Part shown: positions 1 through 9,901 of the stretch, piece after piece
How positions within the stretch are numbered: position 1 is the stretch's first letter
Layout: every line of letters begins with the position of its first letter
DNA from: an uncultured Alphaproteobacteria bacterium
GTDB taxonomy: Bacteria > Pseudomonadota > Alphaproteobacteria > HIMB59 > GCA-002718135
DNA: 56,222 bases
NCBI GenBank assembly: GCA_902628835.1
Contig: CACOPD010000007.1
Location: 1-56,222, forward strand
Reading direction: 5' to 3'
Made by a program: the position numbers and the translations under genes
Notes under the pieces: model-generated
Database searches by the model: none
Seen by the model: only the letters and a program-made list of their open reading frames with translations
Told to the model about the DNA's origin: nothing

Positions 1-456
1 TGTTCCTTCGGGGAAAATAATAATTGAAGATCCAAAAGATAATTTTGATTGAACTTTTTGTAACATATCTCTCATAGCTTTTGTTCCACCATCTCTATTA
101 ATCGCAACCATATTAGACTTGAATAAATATTGTCCAAAAATTGGTATAAAGAAAAGCTCTCTTTTATGGACAAAGAAACAATCTTTTAAATAGTAATAGA
201 GTGCGAATGTCTCAAATGCGGACTGATGTTTAGACGCAATTAAGACACTTTCATTTGGAATATTTTCTAAACCCTCAATTTTATGTTTAATATTACATAT
301 AAGATTAAGAAAAACAAAAATAACACGTATCCAAAGTTTTGTTGGATATTTAAGTAAATAACTTGGTAATAAGAGAAAAGGTAAACATACAATACCCATC
401 AACACAGTCCATATAACTAGGGAAATATAAAATATTATACTTTTTAAAATTAACAT
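1..456 (-). CDS. plsC: 1-acyl-sn-glycerol-3-phosphate acyltransferase, 3' end cut by window edge
   Basis: The reading frame runs off the left edge, so only the first 152 residues are visible. Translation shows an N-terminal hydrophobic stretch, then the acyltransferase block 1 as KHQSAFET (HxxxxE where most families have HxxxxD). Further on are VAINRD and a terminal FPEGT that matches the conserved EGT block. PlsC transfers an acyl chain to lysophosphatidic acid at the inner membrane to make phosphatidic acid. The ATG at 456 sits 50 bp from the divergent zinc-ribbon gene, so the two probably share a promoter region. Family assignment is firm; acyl specificity cannot be judged. Confidence 0.85.
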   Translation of the reverse strand, partial: MLILKSIIFYISLVIWTVLMGIVCLPFLLLPSYLLKYPTKLWIRVIFVFLNLICNIKHKIEGLENIPNESVLIASKHQSAFETFALYYYLKDCFFVHKRELFFIPIFGQYLFKSNMVAINRDGGTKAMRDMLQKVQSKLSFGSSIIIFPEGT

Positions 457-506
457 ACTTTATGATTTTGTTTTATATACTAGCCTGACTGATCTATATA
501 TAATTT

Positions 507-950
507 ATGTTCATTGTTTGCTCTAATTGTGAATTCAAGTATTTAGTAAATTCTGCAGATCTTAAACCAAATGGTAGAATGGTTGAATGCGCAAATTGTA
601 ATCATCAATGGTTTCAAGAATTAGACGATACAGACATTACATCATCAGTACCATCTACAAAAAAAGAAGAATTAGATCAAAATTTAAAAAATAATAAACA
701 AAAAGAAAAATTAGAAAAAGGTCCAGTCAGAAATTTACCAAGTACAGTTGTGAGACATGAAAAACCAAGTGTTATTAATTCGGCTATAGTAATTGCTCTA
801 GCTATAGTTATAATTTTAGCATTATGGATTTATCGATCCTACGGTGTAAATACTTTTATTATTATTGATTTCTATATTAGGGAATTTTTCTTTAATTTAA
901 ATTTGATAATTTCAGACTTAGCTAAAATTATACACAATACTTTAAATTAG
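507..950 (+). CDS. MJ0042-type zinc-ribbon membrane protein
   Basis: A 147-residue protein. Its N-terminus carries two CxxC knuckles (CSNC near residues 5-8, CANC near 28-31) followed by HQWF, the MJ0042 zinc-finger pattern common at the start of small alphaproteobacterial proteins. A lysine/glutamate-rich linker follows. A single hydrophobic segment at about residues 90-110 should anchor it in the inner membrane, leaving a short C-terminal tail. It is divergent from plsC and its stop abuts the convergent lysA. Proteins of this kind are often near ftsE/ftsX and plsC in alphaproteobacteria, but no specific role is established and I infer none. Confidence 0.75.
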   Translation: MFIVCSNCEFKYLVNSADLKPNGRMVECANCNHQWFQELDDTDITSSVPSTKKEELDQNLKNNKQKEKLEKGPVRNLPSTVVRHEKPSVINSAIVIALAIVIILALWIYRSYGVNTFIIIDFYIREFFFNLNLIISDLAKIIHNTLN

Positions 951-2192
951 TTATAACCAACTCGGAATAATATCATCTGCAATTGTTTTCTCAATTTTCT
1001 CTGGAGAATAAATAATTGCATAATTATCATTGTTTACTAAAATTTCAGAGGGCAGTGGCCTAGAGTTATAATTTGAGGACATTACTTTTCCATAGGCTCC
1101 TGTATTTTTTATAACCAGTAGATTGCCAATTTTTTGTTTAGCCAATTTGATTTGTTTTAAAAAAACATCTGAACTTTCACAAATTGGACCAGCAATAGCA
1201 TAATCCATAAATTCCTCTGATTTTACATCAATTGCCAATATTTCATGATGTGCACCATACATGGCTGGACGTATCAATGTATTCATTCCTGCATCAACAA
1301 TTAAATAATTTATACCTCCATTATTTTTAATTGTAACAACAGAAGTAACCGTAACTCCAGCCTCAGCAATTAAATACCGACCAGGCTCAAACGATAATTC
1401 ATAGTTTGTTTGCGTAAAACAATTATCAAGCTCTTCTTTTACCATCTCAATATTAAAGTCAGGATCAGAATCTTCATATTTAACATGAAAACCTCCACCC
1501 AAATCTACATTCTTGATATTAATACCTGATTCAATAAACTTATCTGCAGCCATTTTCATTTGAGAAAACGTATTTTTATATACCTCAATTTTACTAATTT
1601 GACTTCCAATATGACAACTAATACCAATTAAATTTAAATTTTCACAACTTTTAACTAATTTGATAATTTTATCTAAATTTTCAAATTCAATACCAAACTT
1701 ATCAGTTTTTTTTCCTGTTGAAATTTTACTTAAAGTCTCACCATCAACATCTGGATTAAGTCTAACACCAATATTAACGATTTTATTTTTTTCATTTGCT
1801 AAATTATCGAGTAGTTTTATTTCTTCTAAAGATTCAGTATTAATTAAACGTATATTTTTATGTATAGCATAGAGTAAATCTTGTTCAGATTTTCCAACAC
1901 CTTCAAAAATTATTTTATTTGGATCGAAACCAGCTTCTAAGGCCCTTTTTAATTCACCAACTGACACTACATCTGCCCCAATATCTAACGAGTTCATTAA
2001 TTTCAAAATAGCTTGATTTGAATTAGACTTAATTGAATAAAAAATATTGTTACCTAAAATATCTTTAGTTTTATTTACTTGATTAATAATTTTTTTTTGT
2101 GAATACACGTAAAAAGGTGTTTCACAAACTTTTACCAAGTCATATAAAGAAGTGCCCTCAATATATGGGTCATTATTTTTATAAGTGAGCAT
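951..2192 (-). CDS. lysA: diaminopimelate decarboxylase
   Basis: A 413-residue fold-III PLP enzyme for the last step of lysine synthesis, meso-diaminopimelate to L-lysine plus CO2. The PLP lysine is K55 in YSIKSNSN (usually YAVKANSN). HIGSQI, the phosphate-binding GGGF, EPGR and the catalytic CESSD/GAYG segments are all present in order. Length is normal for the family. The gene follows argH and a small lipoprotein on the same strand, the common argH-lptM-lysA arrangement of proteobacteria, with no gap before it. Its stop abuts the stop of the convergent zinc-ribbon gene. Confidence 0.96.
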   Translation of the reverse strand: MLTYKNNDPYIEGTSLYDLVKVCETPFYVYSQKKIINQVNKTKDILGNNIFYSIKSNSNQAILKLMNSLDIGADVVSVGELKRALEAGFDPNKIIFEGVGKSEQDLLYAIHKNIRLINTESLEEIKLLDNLANEKNKIVNIGVRLNPDVDGETLSKISTGKKTDKFGIEFENLDKIIKLVKSCENLNLIGISCHIGSQISKIEVYKNTFSQMKMAADKFIESGINIKNVDLGGGFHVKYEDSDPDFNIEMVKEELDNCFTQTNYELSFEPGRYLIAEAGVTVTSVVTIKNNGGINYLIVDAGMNTLIRPAMYGAHHEILAIDVKSEEFMDYAIAGPICESSDVFLKQIKLAKQKIGNLLVIKNTGAYGKVMSSNYNSRPLPSEILVNNDNYAIIYSPEKIEKTIADDIIPSWL

Positions 2193-2378
2193 TTATTCAG
2201 TGTTTATAATAACGGATTGTTGACGTTTTTTCTCTTCTTCTAATTTCTCTAAACATGCTTCATCACATGGATAAGTAATTACGGATTTATCTACTTGATC
2301 TTCTGGTAAACTTAAAGGACCAACTTTACCACAACTAAAAGTAAACAACAAAAATGATAATAATATTAATCTGATCAT
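2193..2378 (-). CDS. small LptM-like lipoprotein
   Basis: A 61-residue protein with a hydrophobic signal sequence ending in FTFSC. The cysteine at about position 16 is the likely lipidated residue, although the lipobox is imperfect. The mature N-terminus CGKVGPLSLPE matches the short conserved CGxxGPL motif of LptM/YifL, a small outer-membrane lipoprotein that assists LPS transporter assembly in enterobacteria. Position between argH and lysA is the classical location. Its ATG overlaps the argH stop by one base (TAATG), so translation is probably coupled. The tail is charged and helical. Confidence 0.78.
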   Translation of the reverse strand: MIRLILLSFLLFTFSCGKVGPLSLPEDQVDKSVITYPCDEACLEKLEEEKKRQQSVIINTE

Positions 2379-3760
2379 TATAAGTATTTTTTTATAACAA
2401 GTTTTATCATTTTTTTAGTAATTTCAGGAGCTGTACCCCCAAAACTTGATTTTGATTTAACACTGTTAGTAGCTGATAGCACTTTTTTTGCGTCAGCTGT
2501 TATATTTTTGTCAAATTTTTTTAATTCTCCAAGAGATAATGAATCTATGTTTCTATTTTGTTTTGAACAATAAGAAACAATTTTGCCTGTAACAATATAA
2601 GCATCTCTAAATGAATATCTAAGTTTTTGTACCAACCAATTAGCCAAATCGGTAGCGGTTGCATTTGAATTATCAATCAACTCTTTCATTCTAGTTTTGT
2701 TGAATGTAGATTTTGATAAAATTTCATTCATAACTTTTACACACAAAGAAACATTGTCATATGAATTAAATGTTATTTGTTTATCGTCTTGTAAGTCTTT
2801 ACTATAAGAAAGTGGTAACCCTTTAACAATATTAAGCATTGTACTTAAATTACTAATGATAATACTTGTTTTTCCTCTAACAAGTTCTGCGCCATCGGGA
2901 TTTTTTTTCTGAGGCATAATTGAACTGCCGGTTGAAAGATCATCTGGTAAATTTATAAAATCAAATTGTTGATTTGACCAAAGTACTATTTCCTCTGCTA
3001 TTTTTGATAAATGAACAGCAATTAATGATAGAACAAATAAAAATTCTATTACAAAGTCTCTATCTGAGACTGTATCCATGGCATTTTTTGTTGGCTCTCT
3101 AAAACCTAACTCTTTAGATGTATATTTTCTATCAATAGGAAAAGAGGTGCCTGCAAGTGCAGCAGCTCCTAATGGGTTTTCATTAAGACGATATAAACAA
3201 TCTTCAAGTCTTGTTCTGTCTCTACCAATCATTTCAACGTAAGCTAAAACATGATGAGCCAATGTTATTGGTTGAGCAATCTGTAAATGAGTGTAACCAG
3301 GCATAATTGTTTCAGCATTTTTTGTTGCAATATTAATTAAAGTTTTCTGAAATTTTTTTAGTTCACTATCTAAAATTTTAGATTCTTTTTTAACCCATAA
3401 TTTTAAATCAGTTACTACCTGATCATTTCTAGATCTTGCAGTATGAAGCTTTCCTGCAACTTTTCCAATTTTCTTAAATAATAAACTTTCAATATTCATA
3501 TGAATATCTTCAAGTTTTTTTGAAAATACGACCTTATTTTTTTCAATATCTCTTTGAATTGCTTTAAGCCCAGAGACTATTGCACTTTGTTCTTTTTTAT
3601 TTATTATTTTTTGTTTACCAAGCATTCTAGCATGCGCTATTGACCCAGTAATATCCTCTTTATAGAGACGTTGATCGATATCTATAGATGAATTAATTGC
3701 ATCTAAGATCTCACTAGGTCCTTTTGAAAAATGGACATTTCTTGAAGGATTTTTTTTCAT
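2378..3760 (-). CDS. argH: argininosuccinate lyase
   Basis: A 460-residue member of the fumarase/aspartase superfamily that cleaves argininosuccinate to arginine and fumarate, the last step of arginine synthesis. The signature loop GSSIMPQKKNP is intact near residue 280. HTARSRNDQV and the GYTHLQIAQP block are also present. Length is standard. It is the first gene of an argH-lipoprotein-lysA operon. The intergenic space of about 100 bp before the divergent FadN-like gene must hold both promoters. Confidence 0.96.
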   Translation of the reverse strand: MKKNPSRNVHFSKGPSEILDAINSSIDIDQRLYKEDITGSIAHARMLGKQKIINKKEQSAIVSGLKAIQRDIEKNKVVFSKKLEDIHMNIESLLFKKIGKVAGKLHTARSRNDQVVTDLKLWVKKESKILDSELKKFQKTLINIATKNAETIMPGYTHLQIAQPITLAHHVLAYVEMIGRDRTRLEDCLYRLNENPLGAAALAGTSFPIDRKYTSKELGFREPTKNAMDTVSDRDFVIEFLFVLSLIAVHLSKIAEEIVLWSNQQFDFINLPDDLSTGSSIMPQKKNPDGAELVRGKTSIIISNLSTMLNIVKGLPLSYSKDLQDDKQITFNSYDNVSLCVKVMNEILSKSTFNKTRMKELIDNSNATATDLANWLVQKLRYSFRDAYIVTGKIVSYCSKQNRNIDSLSLGELKKFDKNITADAKKVLSATNSVKSKSSFGGTAPEITKKMIKLVIKKYL

Positions 3761-3864
3761 TTTGCGCGCCTATAAGAGATATTTATATTAATTTCCACTC
3801 TTATGCTTAAATTATTTTCATACGGCAAATTTTTCTTATATAAGCTCAGCTTTATAGAACTCAC

Positions 3865-6099
3865 ATGAATATTAAAAAAGTAGTAGTAATAGGATCTGGC
3901 ACTATGGGAAGTGGAATTGCAGCCCAAATAGCAAATGCTGGTATTGATGTAACACTTCTAGACTTACCTTCGAAAGAGGGATCTAGAAACCAAATTACAG
4001 AAAACGCTAAAGAAAGAATTAAAAAATCACGCCCCCCACTCTTAGTAGAAAAAAACAAAGCAGAATTAATTAAGGTTGGAAATATTGAGGACGACTTTAA
4101 TGAAGTCGCCGAAGCTGATTGGGTTGTGGAGGCTGTTGTTGAGAGAATAGATATTAAACACAACATTTATGATAAAATTCAGACCACAAGAAAGAACAAT
4201 TCTATAATTTCATCTAATACATCTACAATTCCATTAAAAATTTTATCAGCAAATATGTCAGACGAAATGAAAAAAAATTTTTGCATTACCCATTTTTTTA
4301 ACCCAGTTCGATATATGGCATTGCTCGAGATAGTAACTGAAGAAGTTAATGACATTGAAAAAATAAATTTATTAAAACAATTTTGTGATGAAAAACTTGG
4401 TAAAGGTGTAATTATTTGTAACGACACTCCAGGATTTATCGGAAACAGAATTGGAGTTTATGCAATGCAAGTTGCTATGACTGAAGCTTTTAAAATGAAG
4501 ATATCAATTGAAGAGGCCGATGCAGTATTTGGAAGACCAATGGGTATCCCGAAGACTGGAATTTTTGGGCTATACGATTTAATTGGTATCGATTTGATGG
4601 CTGATGTTTTAAAAAGTTTTATCAAAGAACTCCCAAAAGAAGATCCTTTCCACGAGGTTGCTCAAGAAATTCCATTAGTCACAAAACTTATTGAAACTGG
4701 GTATACAGGAAGAAAAGGTAAGGGTGGTTTTTATAGAATGAATAAATCTAATGGAAAAAAAATTCTTGAATCTATTAACTTAGAAACTGGCGAGTATCAC
4801 CCAAGTCAGAAAATTAATTTAGGTATTGGAGATAAAATTGACATAAACAAACTTATTCAAAGAAGAGATAAATATGGTGAATATGCAAAATTAATTCTGA
4901 CAAAAGTAATTAGGTATGCTGCATATTTAATTCCTGATGTATCATCGAAATATATAGACATAGATGATGCACTAAGATTAGGTTTTAATTGGACTGTTGG
5001 CCCTTTTGAAATGCTTTCAAATATTGATACAAAAAATTTTATTGATCAAAATACTGATATTAACTTCTTTAAAGATTTAAAGGGAATTTTTAAATTTAAT
5101 AAAAGACCTGGATATTTAGATTCAAGTATTGATAATTTAAGATCGTTAAATTTACAAAAAACTTTTGAGAACCCTTCTGCTAATGTTAAAAATGCTTCAT
5201 CATATCAGGTTGTTGAATTTACTACTAAGGCAAACGCTTTAGATACTGATTCTATGTTAGCTTTAAAAGAAGCTGCTCAAAATAATAAAAGCACAATTGT
5301 GATTAATGATGCAATGCAATTTTCTGCTGGTGTAAATTTAAATTATGTCATGGAATTTGCTAAAAATAATGAATGGTCTAAAATTGAAAAATTTATAATT
5401 GATTTCCAACAAACGTGTAAAACAATAAAATATGCAGATAAGCCTTTTATTGCTGCACCATCAGGGCTTGCTATTGGCGGTGGTTTTGAAGTGGTATTGC
5501 ATTGTGATTATAACGTTGCTCATACAAATGTTGTTCTTGGACTAGTTGAATCTTTAGTTGGACTCATTCCTGCTGGCGGGGGTTGTAAGGAAATGCTGTG
5601 GCGCTGGTTACAAACTCCAGAAGGCAAAGAAAATTCTGAATTTGCATCTATGAAAGTTTTTGATCTTATTGGTTATGCTATTACTGCTACGTCACCAAAT
5701 GAAGCGCTGCCAAATCATTTCTTTTTAGAAAAGGATAAGGTGGTAATAAATAGAGACAGACAATTATCAACGGCTATCGATTTATTAAATAATATTGAGG
5801 GAACCTATGAAAAACCAACTCAACCTAAATTCAATTTAGGCGGTAGTGCTGTCAGAGATAAAATGTTCGAAAAGCTTGAAGCACTATATAATGAAAATAA
5901 AATTTTAGATCATGGATTAGAGGTAGGTAAGCAAATTGCTTTTGTACTTAGTGGTGGAAATACAAATATTGATAATGAATTAAGTGAAGATGATCTTTAT
6001 AATCTTGAATTAGAAGCTTTCATGAGACTTATCCAGATGCCTAAAACTCAAGAGCGAATAAAACATACACTTGAAACTGGAAAACCATTAGTAAATTAA
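3865..6099 (+). CDS. fadN: 3-hydroxyacyl-CoA dehydrogenase/enoyl-CoA hydratase, FadN-type order
   Basis: A 744-residue two-domain beta-oxidation protein. The N-terminal NAD-binding Rossmann motif is GSGTMGSG at residues 10-17, followed by the THFFNP catalytic block and a C-terminal dehydrogenase domain to about residue 430. The crotonase-fold hydratase domain is at the C-terminus (about 440-650, with AIGGGFE and the glycine-rich GLIPAGGG). This order is the reverse of E. coli FadB/FadJ and matches Bacillus FadN-type proteins. It would convert trans-2-enoyl-CoA to 3-ketoacyl-CoA. The acyl-CoA ligase gene follows 38 bp downstream. No thiolase or acyl-CoA dehydrogenase is present in the window. 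Confidence 0.88.
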   Translation: MNIKKVVVIGSGTMGSGIAAQIANAGIDVTLLDLPSKEGSRNQITENAKERIKKSRPPLLVEKNKAELIKVGNIEDDFNEVAEADWVVEAVVERIDIKHNIYDKIQTTRKNNSIISSNTSTIPLKILSANMSDEMKKNFCITHFFNPVRYMALLEIVTEEVNDIEKINLLKQFCDEKLGKGVIICNDTPGFIGNRIGVYAMQVAMTEAFKMKISIEEADAVFGRPMGIPKTGIFGLYDLIGIDLMADVLKSFIKELPKEDPFHEVAQEIPLVTKLIETGYTGRKGKGGFYRMNKSNGKKILESINLETGEYHPSQKINLGIGDKIDINKLIQRRDKYGEYAKLILTKVIRYAAYLIPDVSSKYIDIDDALRLGFNWTVGPFEMLSNIDTKNFIDQNTDINFFKDLKGIFKFNKRPGYLDSSIDNLRSLNLQKTFENPSANVKNASSYQVVEFTTKANALDTDSMLALKEAAQNNKSTIVINDAMQFSAGVNLNYVMEFAKNNEWSKIEKFIIDFQQTCKTIKYADKPFIAAPSGLAIGGGFEVVLHCDYNVAHTNVVLGLVESLVGLIPAGGGCKEMLWRWLQTPEGKENSEFASMKVFDLIGYAITATSPNEALPNHFFLEKDKVVINRDRQLSTAIDLLNNIEGTYEKPTQPKFNLGGSAVRDKMFEKLEALYNENKILDHGLEVGKQIAFVLSGGNTNIDNELSEDDLYNLELEAFMRLIQMPKTQERIKHTLETGKPLVN

Positions 6100-6137
6100 A
6101 TTAATTTCTTGTAGTATTTGATCCTTATAGGAAACAG

Positions 6138-7769
6138 ATGAGTAATTTTGATACAAACTTAGATAAAAATTCAGCTAATTTTGTTCCATTATCACCTTTA
6201 AGTTTTATAACTCGAGTAAAAGACATTTATCCAAACTATGACTCTTTAGTTTATGGAAATAGGAGTTACACTTGGTTTGAAACCTATAATCGATGTACTA
6301 AGTTCGCTAGCGCATTAGCAAAAAAAGGAATTACAAAAGGAAGCACCGTTTCAATTATTGCTGCAAATACTCCGGAATTATTTGAGGCACATTATTCTAT
6401 ACCAATGACTGGTGGTGTTATTAATACGATCAATACCAGACTTGATGCTGAAACAATTGCATATATTTTAGATCATAGTGACGCAAAACTTCTTATAACT
6501 GATACTCAATTTTCACCTACAATGAAGAAAGCTTTACAAATATATGGGAAGAATATCCCTATTATTGATATTCATGATGATCAGGCAATTTTCAAAGATG
6601 GTGAGGGTGAAAAAATTGGAGAAATGACTTATGAAGAATTTTTACAAACAGGTGATGATGATTATAATTGGTCTATACCCGAAGATGAATGGCAAGCGAT
6701 CTCACTAAGTTATACTTCTGGTACAACTGGTAAACCAAAAGGTGTTGTGTATCACCACCGAGGATCATATTTAATGTCCACTGGAAGTGTTACGGCATGG
6801 AACATGCCTAATAAACTAACATTTCTTTATACCGTTCCAATGTTCCACTGTAACGGATGGGGTTACCCTTGGACAGCCGCTTTAATACATGCAAAGATTA
6901 TTTGCTGTAGATACATTGTTGCAAAAGATATTTATAACTTAATAGATAAATATAAAGTAACTCATTTTGGAGGAGCTCCTATAGTTTTAAGTTTAATTGC
7001 TAACGCTGATGAGAAAGATAAAAAAGAAATAAATCATAAAGTATATGTATTAACTGCTGGTGCTCCACCAACGAGTGCAATTCTTGAAAAGATGGATAAC
7101 TTAGGTTTTGAAGTTATGCATGTATATGGATTAACTGAAACATACGGTCATATTCTTCAGTGTGCTTGGAATGAAGAATGGGAATCACAATCAAAATCTG
7201 AAAAAGCGGATATTAAAGCAAGACAAGGTGTTCGTTATCCAAATACAGAAGAAGTTTGTGTTGCAGATCCAGAGACCTATGAAAAAGTTCCAATGGATGG
7301 AGAAACCATGGGAGAAATTTTAATTCGAGGTAATGTTGTAATGAAAGGATATTACAAAAACAAAGTGGCGACTGAAACATCAATGAAAAATGGCTGGTTT
7401 CATTCTGGAGATCTAGCAGTTGTATATCCAAATGGGTATATTCAAATTAAAGATAGGTCTAAAGATATCATTATTTCAGGTGGTGAAAATATTTCATCTG
7501 TGGAGGTAGAAAATGTTGTTGCAAAACATCCATCTGTCTCACTTGTAGGCGTTGTAGCAAAGCCAGATGAAAAGTGGGGAGAAACCCCGTGTGCTTTTGT
7601 CGAATTGGCACCTGGAAAAAATGCCACAGAACAAGAGATTATTCAGTTTTGTAAAGAAAATATGGCTGGATTTAAGAGGCCAAAAAATGTTATCTTCGGA
7701 GAATTACCAAAAACATCAACTGGGAAGATACAAAAATTTGAACTAAGAAAAAAAGCAAAGGAGATTTAA
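6138..7769 (+). CDS. AMP-forming acyl-CoA synthetase (medium-chain or DmdB-like)
   Basis: A 543-residue ANL-superfamily ligase. The P-loop is YTSGTTGKPKG at residues 192-202. Later blocks YGLTET, the hinge segment with WFHSGDLA and KDRSKDIIISGGENISS, and the C-terminal catalytic lysine in STGKIQKFELR are intact. It activates a carboxylic acid to its CoA thioester via the acyl-AMP. By overall look it belongs with medium-chain ligases that include 3-methylmercaptopropionyl-CoA ligase (DmdB), but residues cannot settle the substrate. It sits between a FadN-like enzyme and a sulfhydrylase-like gene that starts one base after its stop, so it is clearly operonic. Confidence 0.88.
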   Translation: MSNFDTNLDKNSANFVPLSPLSFITRVKDIYPNYDSLVYGNRSYTWFETYNRCTKFASALAKKGITKGSTVSIIAANTPELFEAHYSIPMTGGVINTINTRLDAETIAYILDHSDAKLLITDTQFSPTMKKALQIYGKNIPIIDIHDDQAIFKDGEGEKIGEMTYEEFLQTGDDDYNWSIPEDEWQAISLSYTSGTTGKPKGVVYHHRGSYLMSTGSVTAWNMPNKLTFLYTVPMFHCNGWGYPWTAALIHAKIICCRYIVAKDIYNLIDKYKVTHFGGAPIVLSLIANADEKDKKEINHKVYVLTAGAPPTSAILEKMDNLGFEVMHVYGLTETYGHILQCAWNEEWESQSKSEKADIKARQGVRYPNTEEVCVADPETYEKVPMDGETMGEILIRGNVVMKGYYKNKVATETSMKNGWFHSGDLAVVYPNGYIQIKDRSKDIIISGGENISSVEVENVVAKHPSVSLVGVVAKPDEKWGETPCAFVELAPGKNATEQEIIQFCKENMAGFKRPKNVIFGELPKTSTGKIQKFELRKKAKEI

Positions 7770-7770
7770 T

Positions 7771-9081
7771 ATGGACCCAAAAACTTATAAATTTGATACT
7801 TTGAGTTTGCATGCAGGATACATGCCAAGCAAAAATGCGGGCTCAAGACAAGTACCTATATATCAAACAACATCTTATATGTTTGATGATGTTGATCATG
7901 CTGCTGCATTGTTTAACCTTGAGAGAGGTGGACATATATATAGTCGAATTTCAAACCCAACAGTTCAAGTTTTAGAAGAACGAGTTGCGGCTCTAGAAGG
8001 CGGTACAGCTGCTTTGGCAACTGCATCTGGAATGAGTGCAATTTTCTTAACAATAATGACCTTATGTAATGCTGGTGATCACGTAGTTGTTTCATCTCAG
8101 TTGTATGGAGGAACTGTAAATTTATTTAGACTAACTCTTCCAAAGTTTGGAATTAAAGCAACATTTGTAAAGCCTAGAGACACAGAAGGTTTTAAGAAAG
8201 CAATTCAAGATAATACTAAATGTATCTATGGAGAACTAGTTGGTAATCCTGGAAATGAATTAATGAATTTACCAGAAATTTCAAAAATTGCTCATAACGC
8301 TGGTATCCCAGTAATAATTGATAGTACTTATCAAACTCCGTATTTATTCAAGCCACTAGAGCATGGTGCAGATTTTGTGGTTCACTCTTTGACTAAGTGG
8401 ATGGCAGGTCATGGATCATCTATGGCAGGAATTTTAGTAGAAGGTGGAACATTTGATTTCATGAAAACTGATAAGTTTCCAACAATGACAGAGCCATATG
8501 AAGGTTATCACGGTTTATCTTTTGCTGAAGAATTTGGTCCTGTTGCATTTACAATGAAGGCAAGAGCTGAAGGAATGAGAGACATGGGTCCGTGTCTTAG
8601 TCCTCAAAATGCATGGAATGTTTTGCAAGGAATTGAAACATTATCAGTTAGAATGGAAAAACATTGTTCAAATGCTTTGAAGATGGTTGAATACTTAAGT
8701 AATCATGAGAGCGTTGCTTGGGTTTCTCATGCAAGCTTAAAAGATAATCCTGATTATGAATTAGCCAAACAGCTATTACCCAAAGGTACTGGCTCAATGA
8801 TTGCATTTGGAATAAAAGGTGGAAAAGAAGCAGGAGCTGCGTTTATTGATAATGTTAAATTAGCTTCTCATTTAGCAAATGTTGGAGATACAAGAACACT
8901 CGTTATTCATCCTGCATCTGCTACACACTCTCAAATGGATGAAGCAACTCTAAAATTAGCAAACATGTCCCATGACATGATTAGGTTGTCAGTAGGAATT
9001 GAAGATATTGAAGATATCATTAATGACTTTGAGGATGGTTTTAGAGCGGCAAAAAAACCAAGATTAGTCGCTAATAAATGA
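7771..9081 (+). CDS. metY: O-acetylhomoserine sulfhydrylase-like PLP enzyme
   Basis: A 436-residue Cys/Met-metabolism PLP enzyme. The internal aldimine lysine is K209 in HSLTKWMAGHG. The substrate and cofactor blocks YSRISNPT and ATASGMSAI are present. The length with the HGSSMAG insertion fits O-acetylhomoserine (thiol)-lyase better than the shorter cystathionine lyases. The family makes homocysteine from O-acetylhomoserine and sulfide, or methionine from methanethiol. Its start lies one base after the acyl-CoA ligase stop and its end overlaps the alpha/beta hydrolase by 4 bp (ATGA). The role in a fatty-acid-like operon is not obvious. Confidence 0.85.
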   Translation: MDPKTYKFDTLSLHAGYMPSKNAGSRQVPIYQTTSYMFDDVDHAAALFNLERGGHIYSRISNPTVQVLEERVAALEGGTAALATASGMSAIFLTIMTLCNAGDHVVVSSQLYGGTVNLFRLTLPKFGIKATFVKPRDTEGFKKAIQDNTKCIYGELVGNPGNELMNLPEISKIAHNAGIPVIIDSTYQTPYLFKPLEHGADFVVHSLTKWMAGHGSSMAGILVEGGTFDFMKTDKFPTMTEPYEGYHGLSFAEEFGPVAFTMKARAEGMRDMGPCLSPQNAWNVLQGIETLSVRMEKHCSNALKMVEYLSNHESVAWVSHASLKDNPDYELAKQLLPKGTGSMIAFGIKGGKEAGAAFIDNVKLASHLANVGDTRTLVIHPASATHSQMDEATLKLANMSHDMIRLSVGIEDIEDIINDFEDGFRAAKKPRLVANK

Positions 9082-9887
9082 AATTTAAAGTAAATAATAA
9101 AGAGGTTTTTGCATCAACTGGTGGAAGACCCTTTGATAAATCAAAGCCTCTTATTATTTTCATTCATGGAAGTGGATTAAGTCATATTACATGGGTTTTA
9201 CAAACTCGTTACTTTGCTTTTCATGGTTATAGTGTACTTGCAATTGATTTACCTGGACATGGATATTCTGAAGGACCTGCTTTAGAGTCTATAGAAGATC
9301 AAGGAAAATGGATTTCAGATGTTATTGACTCAATGGATATGAAAGAAGCTTCATTAGTAGGGCACTCACAGGGTTGCTTAGTTGTATTGGAATGTGCTTC
9401 GCAATTTCCAGACAAAATAAGATCTATAGGATTAATGGGTGGAGCGGGTGCTATTCCTATGAATCCAGAACTTTTAGAATTAGCAGAAAATGGTGACCCT
9501 AAAGCAGTTGATCTTATGATGGATTGGGCGCATGGACCAGCAGGTCATTTTGGCGGCCATCCAGTGCCAGGACTCCATCATATGAATTTAGGAGGTTCAA
9601 TTGTAGTAAATGGATCTGTTAAAAATGCTCTTGGCGTAGATTTTAGGGCGTGTGATAATTACAAAAATGGTTTTGAAGCCGCAAAAAAAATAAAATGTCC
9701 AGCTATTAATATACTTGGTGATCGGGATAGAATGTGTCCAGTTAAAGCTGGAAAAAAATTGGCTGAAAATATTGAGAATTCAGAAGTTGAAATTATTGAA
9801 AATTGTGGACACATGATACTACTTGAGGAAGCAGGCCAATCATTAGAAATATTAAAAAAATTTATTAGAAAAAATCATCCAGCTTAA
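9078..9887 (+). CDS. alpha/beta hydrolase
   Basis: A 269-residue alpha/beta-hydrolase-fold enzyme. The oxyanion-hole motif HGSG lies at residues 30-33 and the nucleophile elbow GHSQGC gives S97. An acid residue in LGDRDRMCP and the histidine in CGHMILLEE complete the triad. It is expected to be cytoplasmic, as no signal peptide is present. It is translationally coupled to the upstream sulfhydrylase through ATGA. The family covers esterases, thioesterases and C-C hydrolases, so the substrate is open; operon context suggests an acyl or thioester compound. Confidence 0.85.
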   Translation: MKFKVNNKEVFASTGGRPFDKSKPLIIFIHGSGLSHITWVLQTRYFAFHGYSVLAIDLPGHGYSEGPALESIEDQGKWISDVIDSMDMKEASLVGHSQGCLVVLECASQFPDKIRSIGLMGGAGAIPMNPELLELAENGDPKAVDLMMDWAHGPAGHFGGHPVPGLHHMNLGGSIVVNGSVKNALGVDFRACDNYKNGFEAAKKIKCPAINILGDRDRMCPVKAGKKLAENIENSEVEIIENCGHMILLEEAGQSLEILKKFIRKNHPA

Positions 9888-9901
9888 AATTTATACTAGT
9901 T

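Noticed and set aside
3861..4427. Antisense reading frames opposite the FadN-like gene
   Set aside because: They lie wholly within a well-supported coding gene, have compositionally mirrored sequence and no family features.
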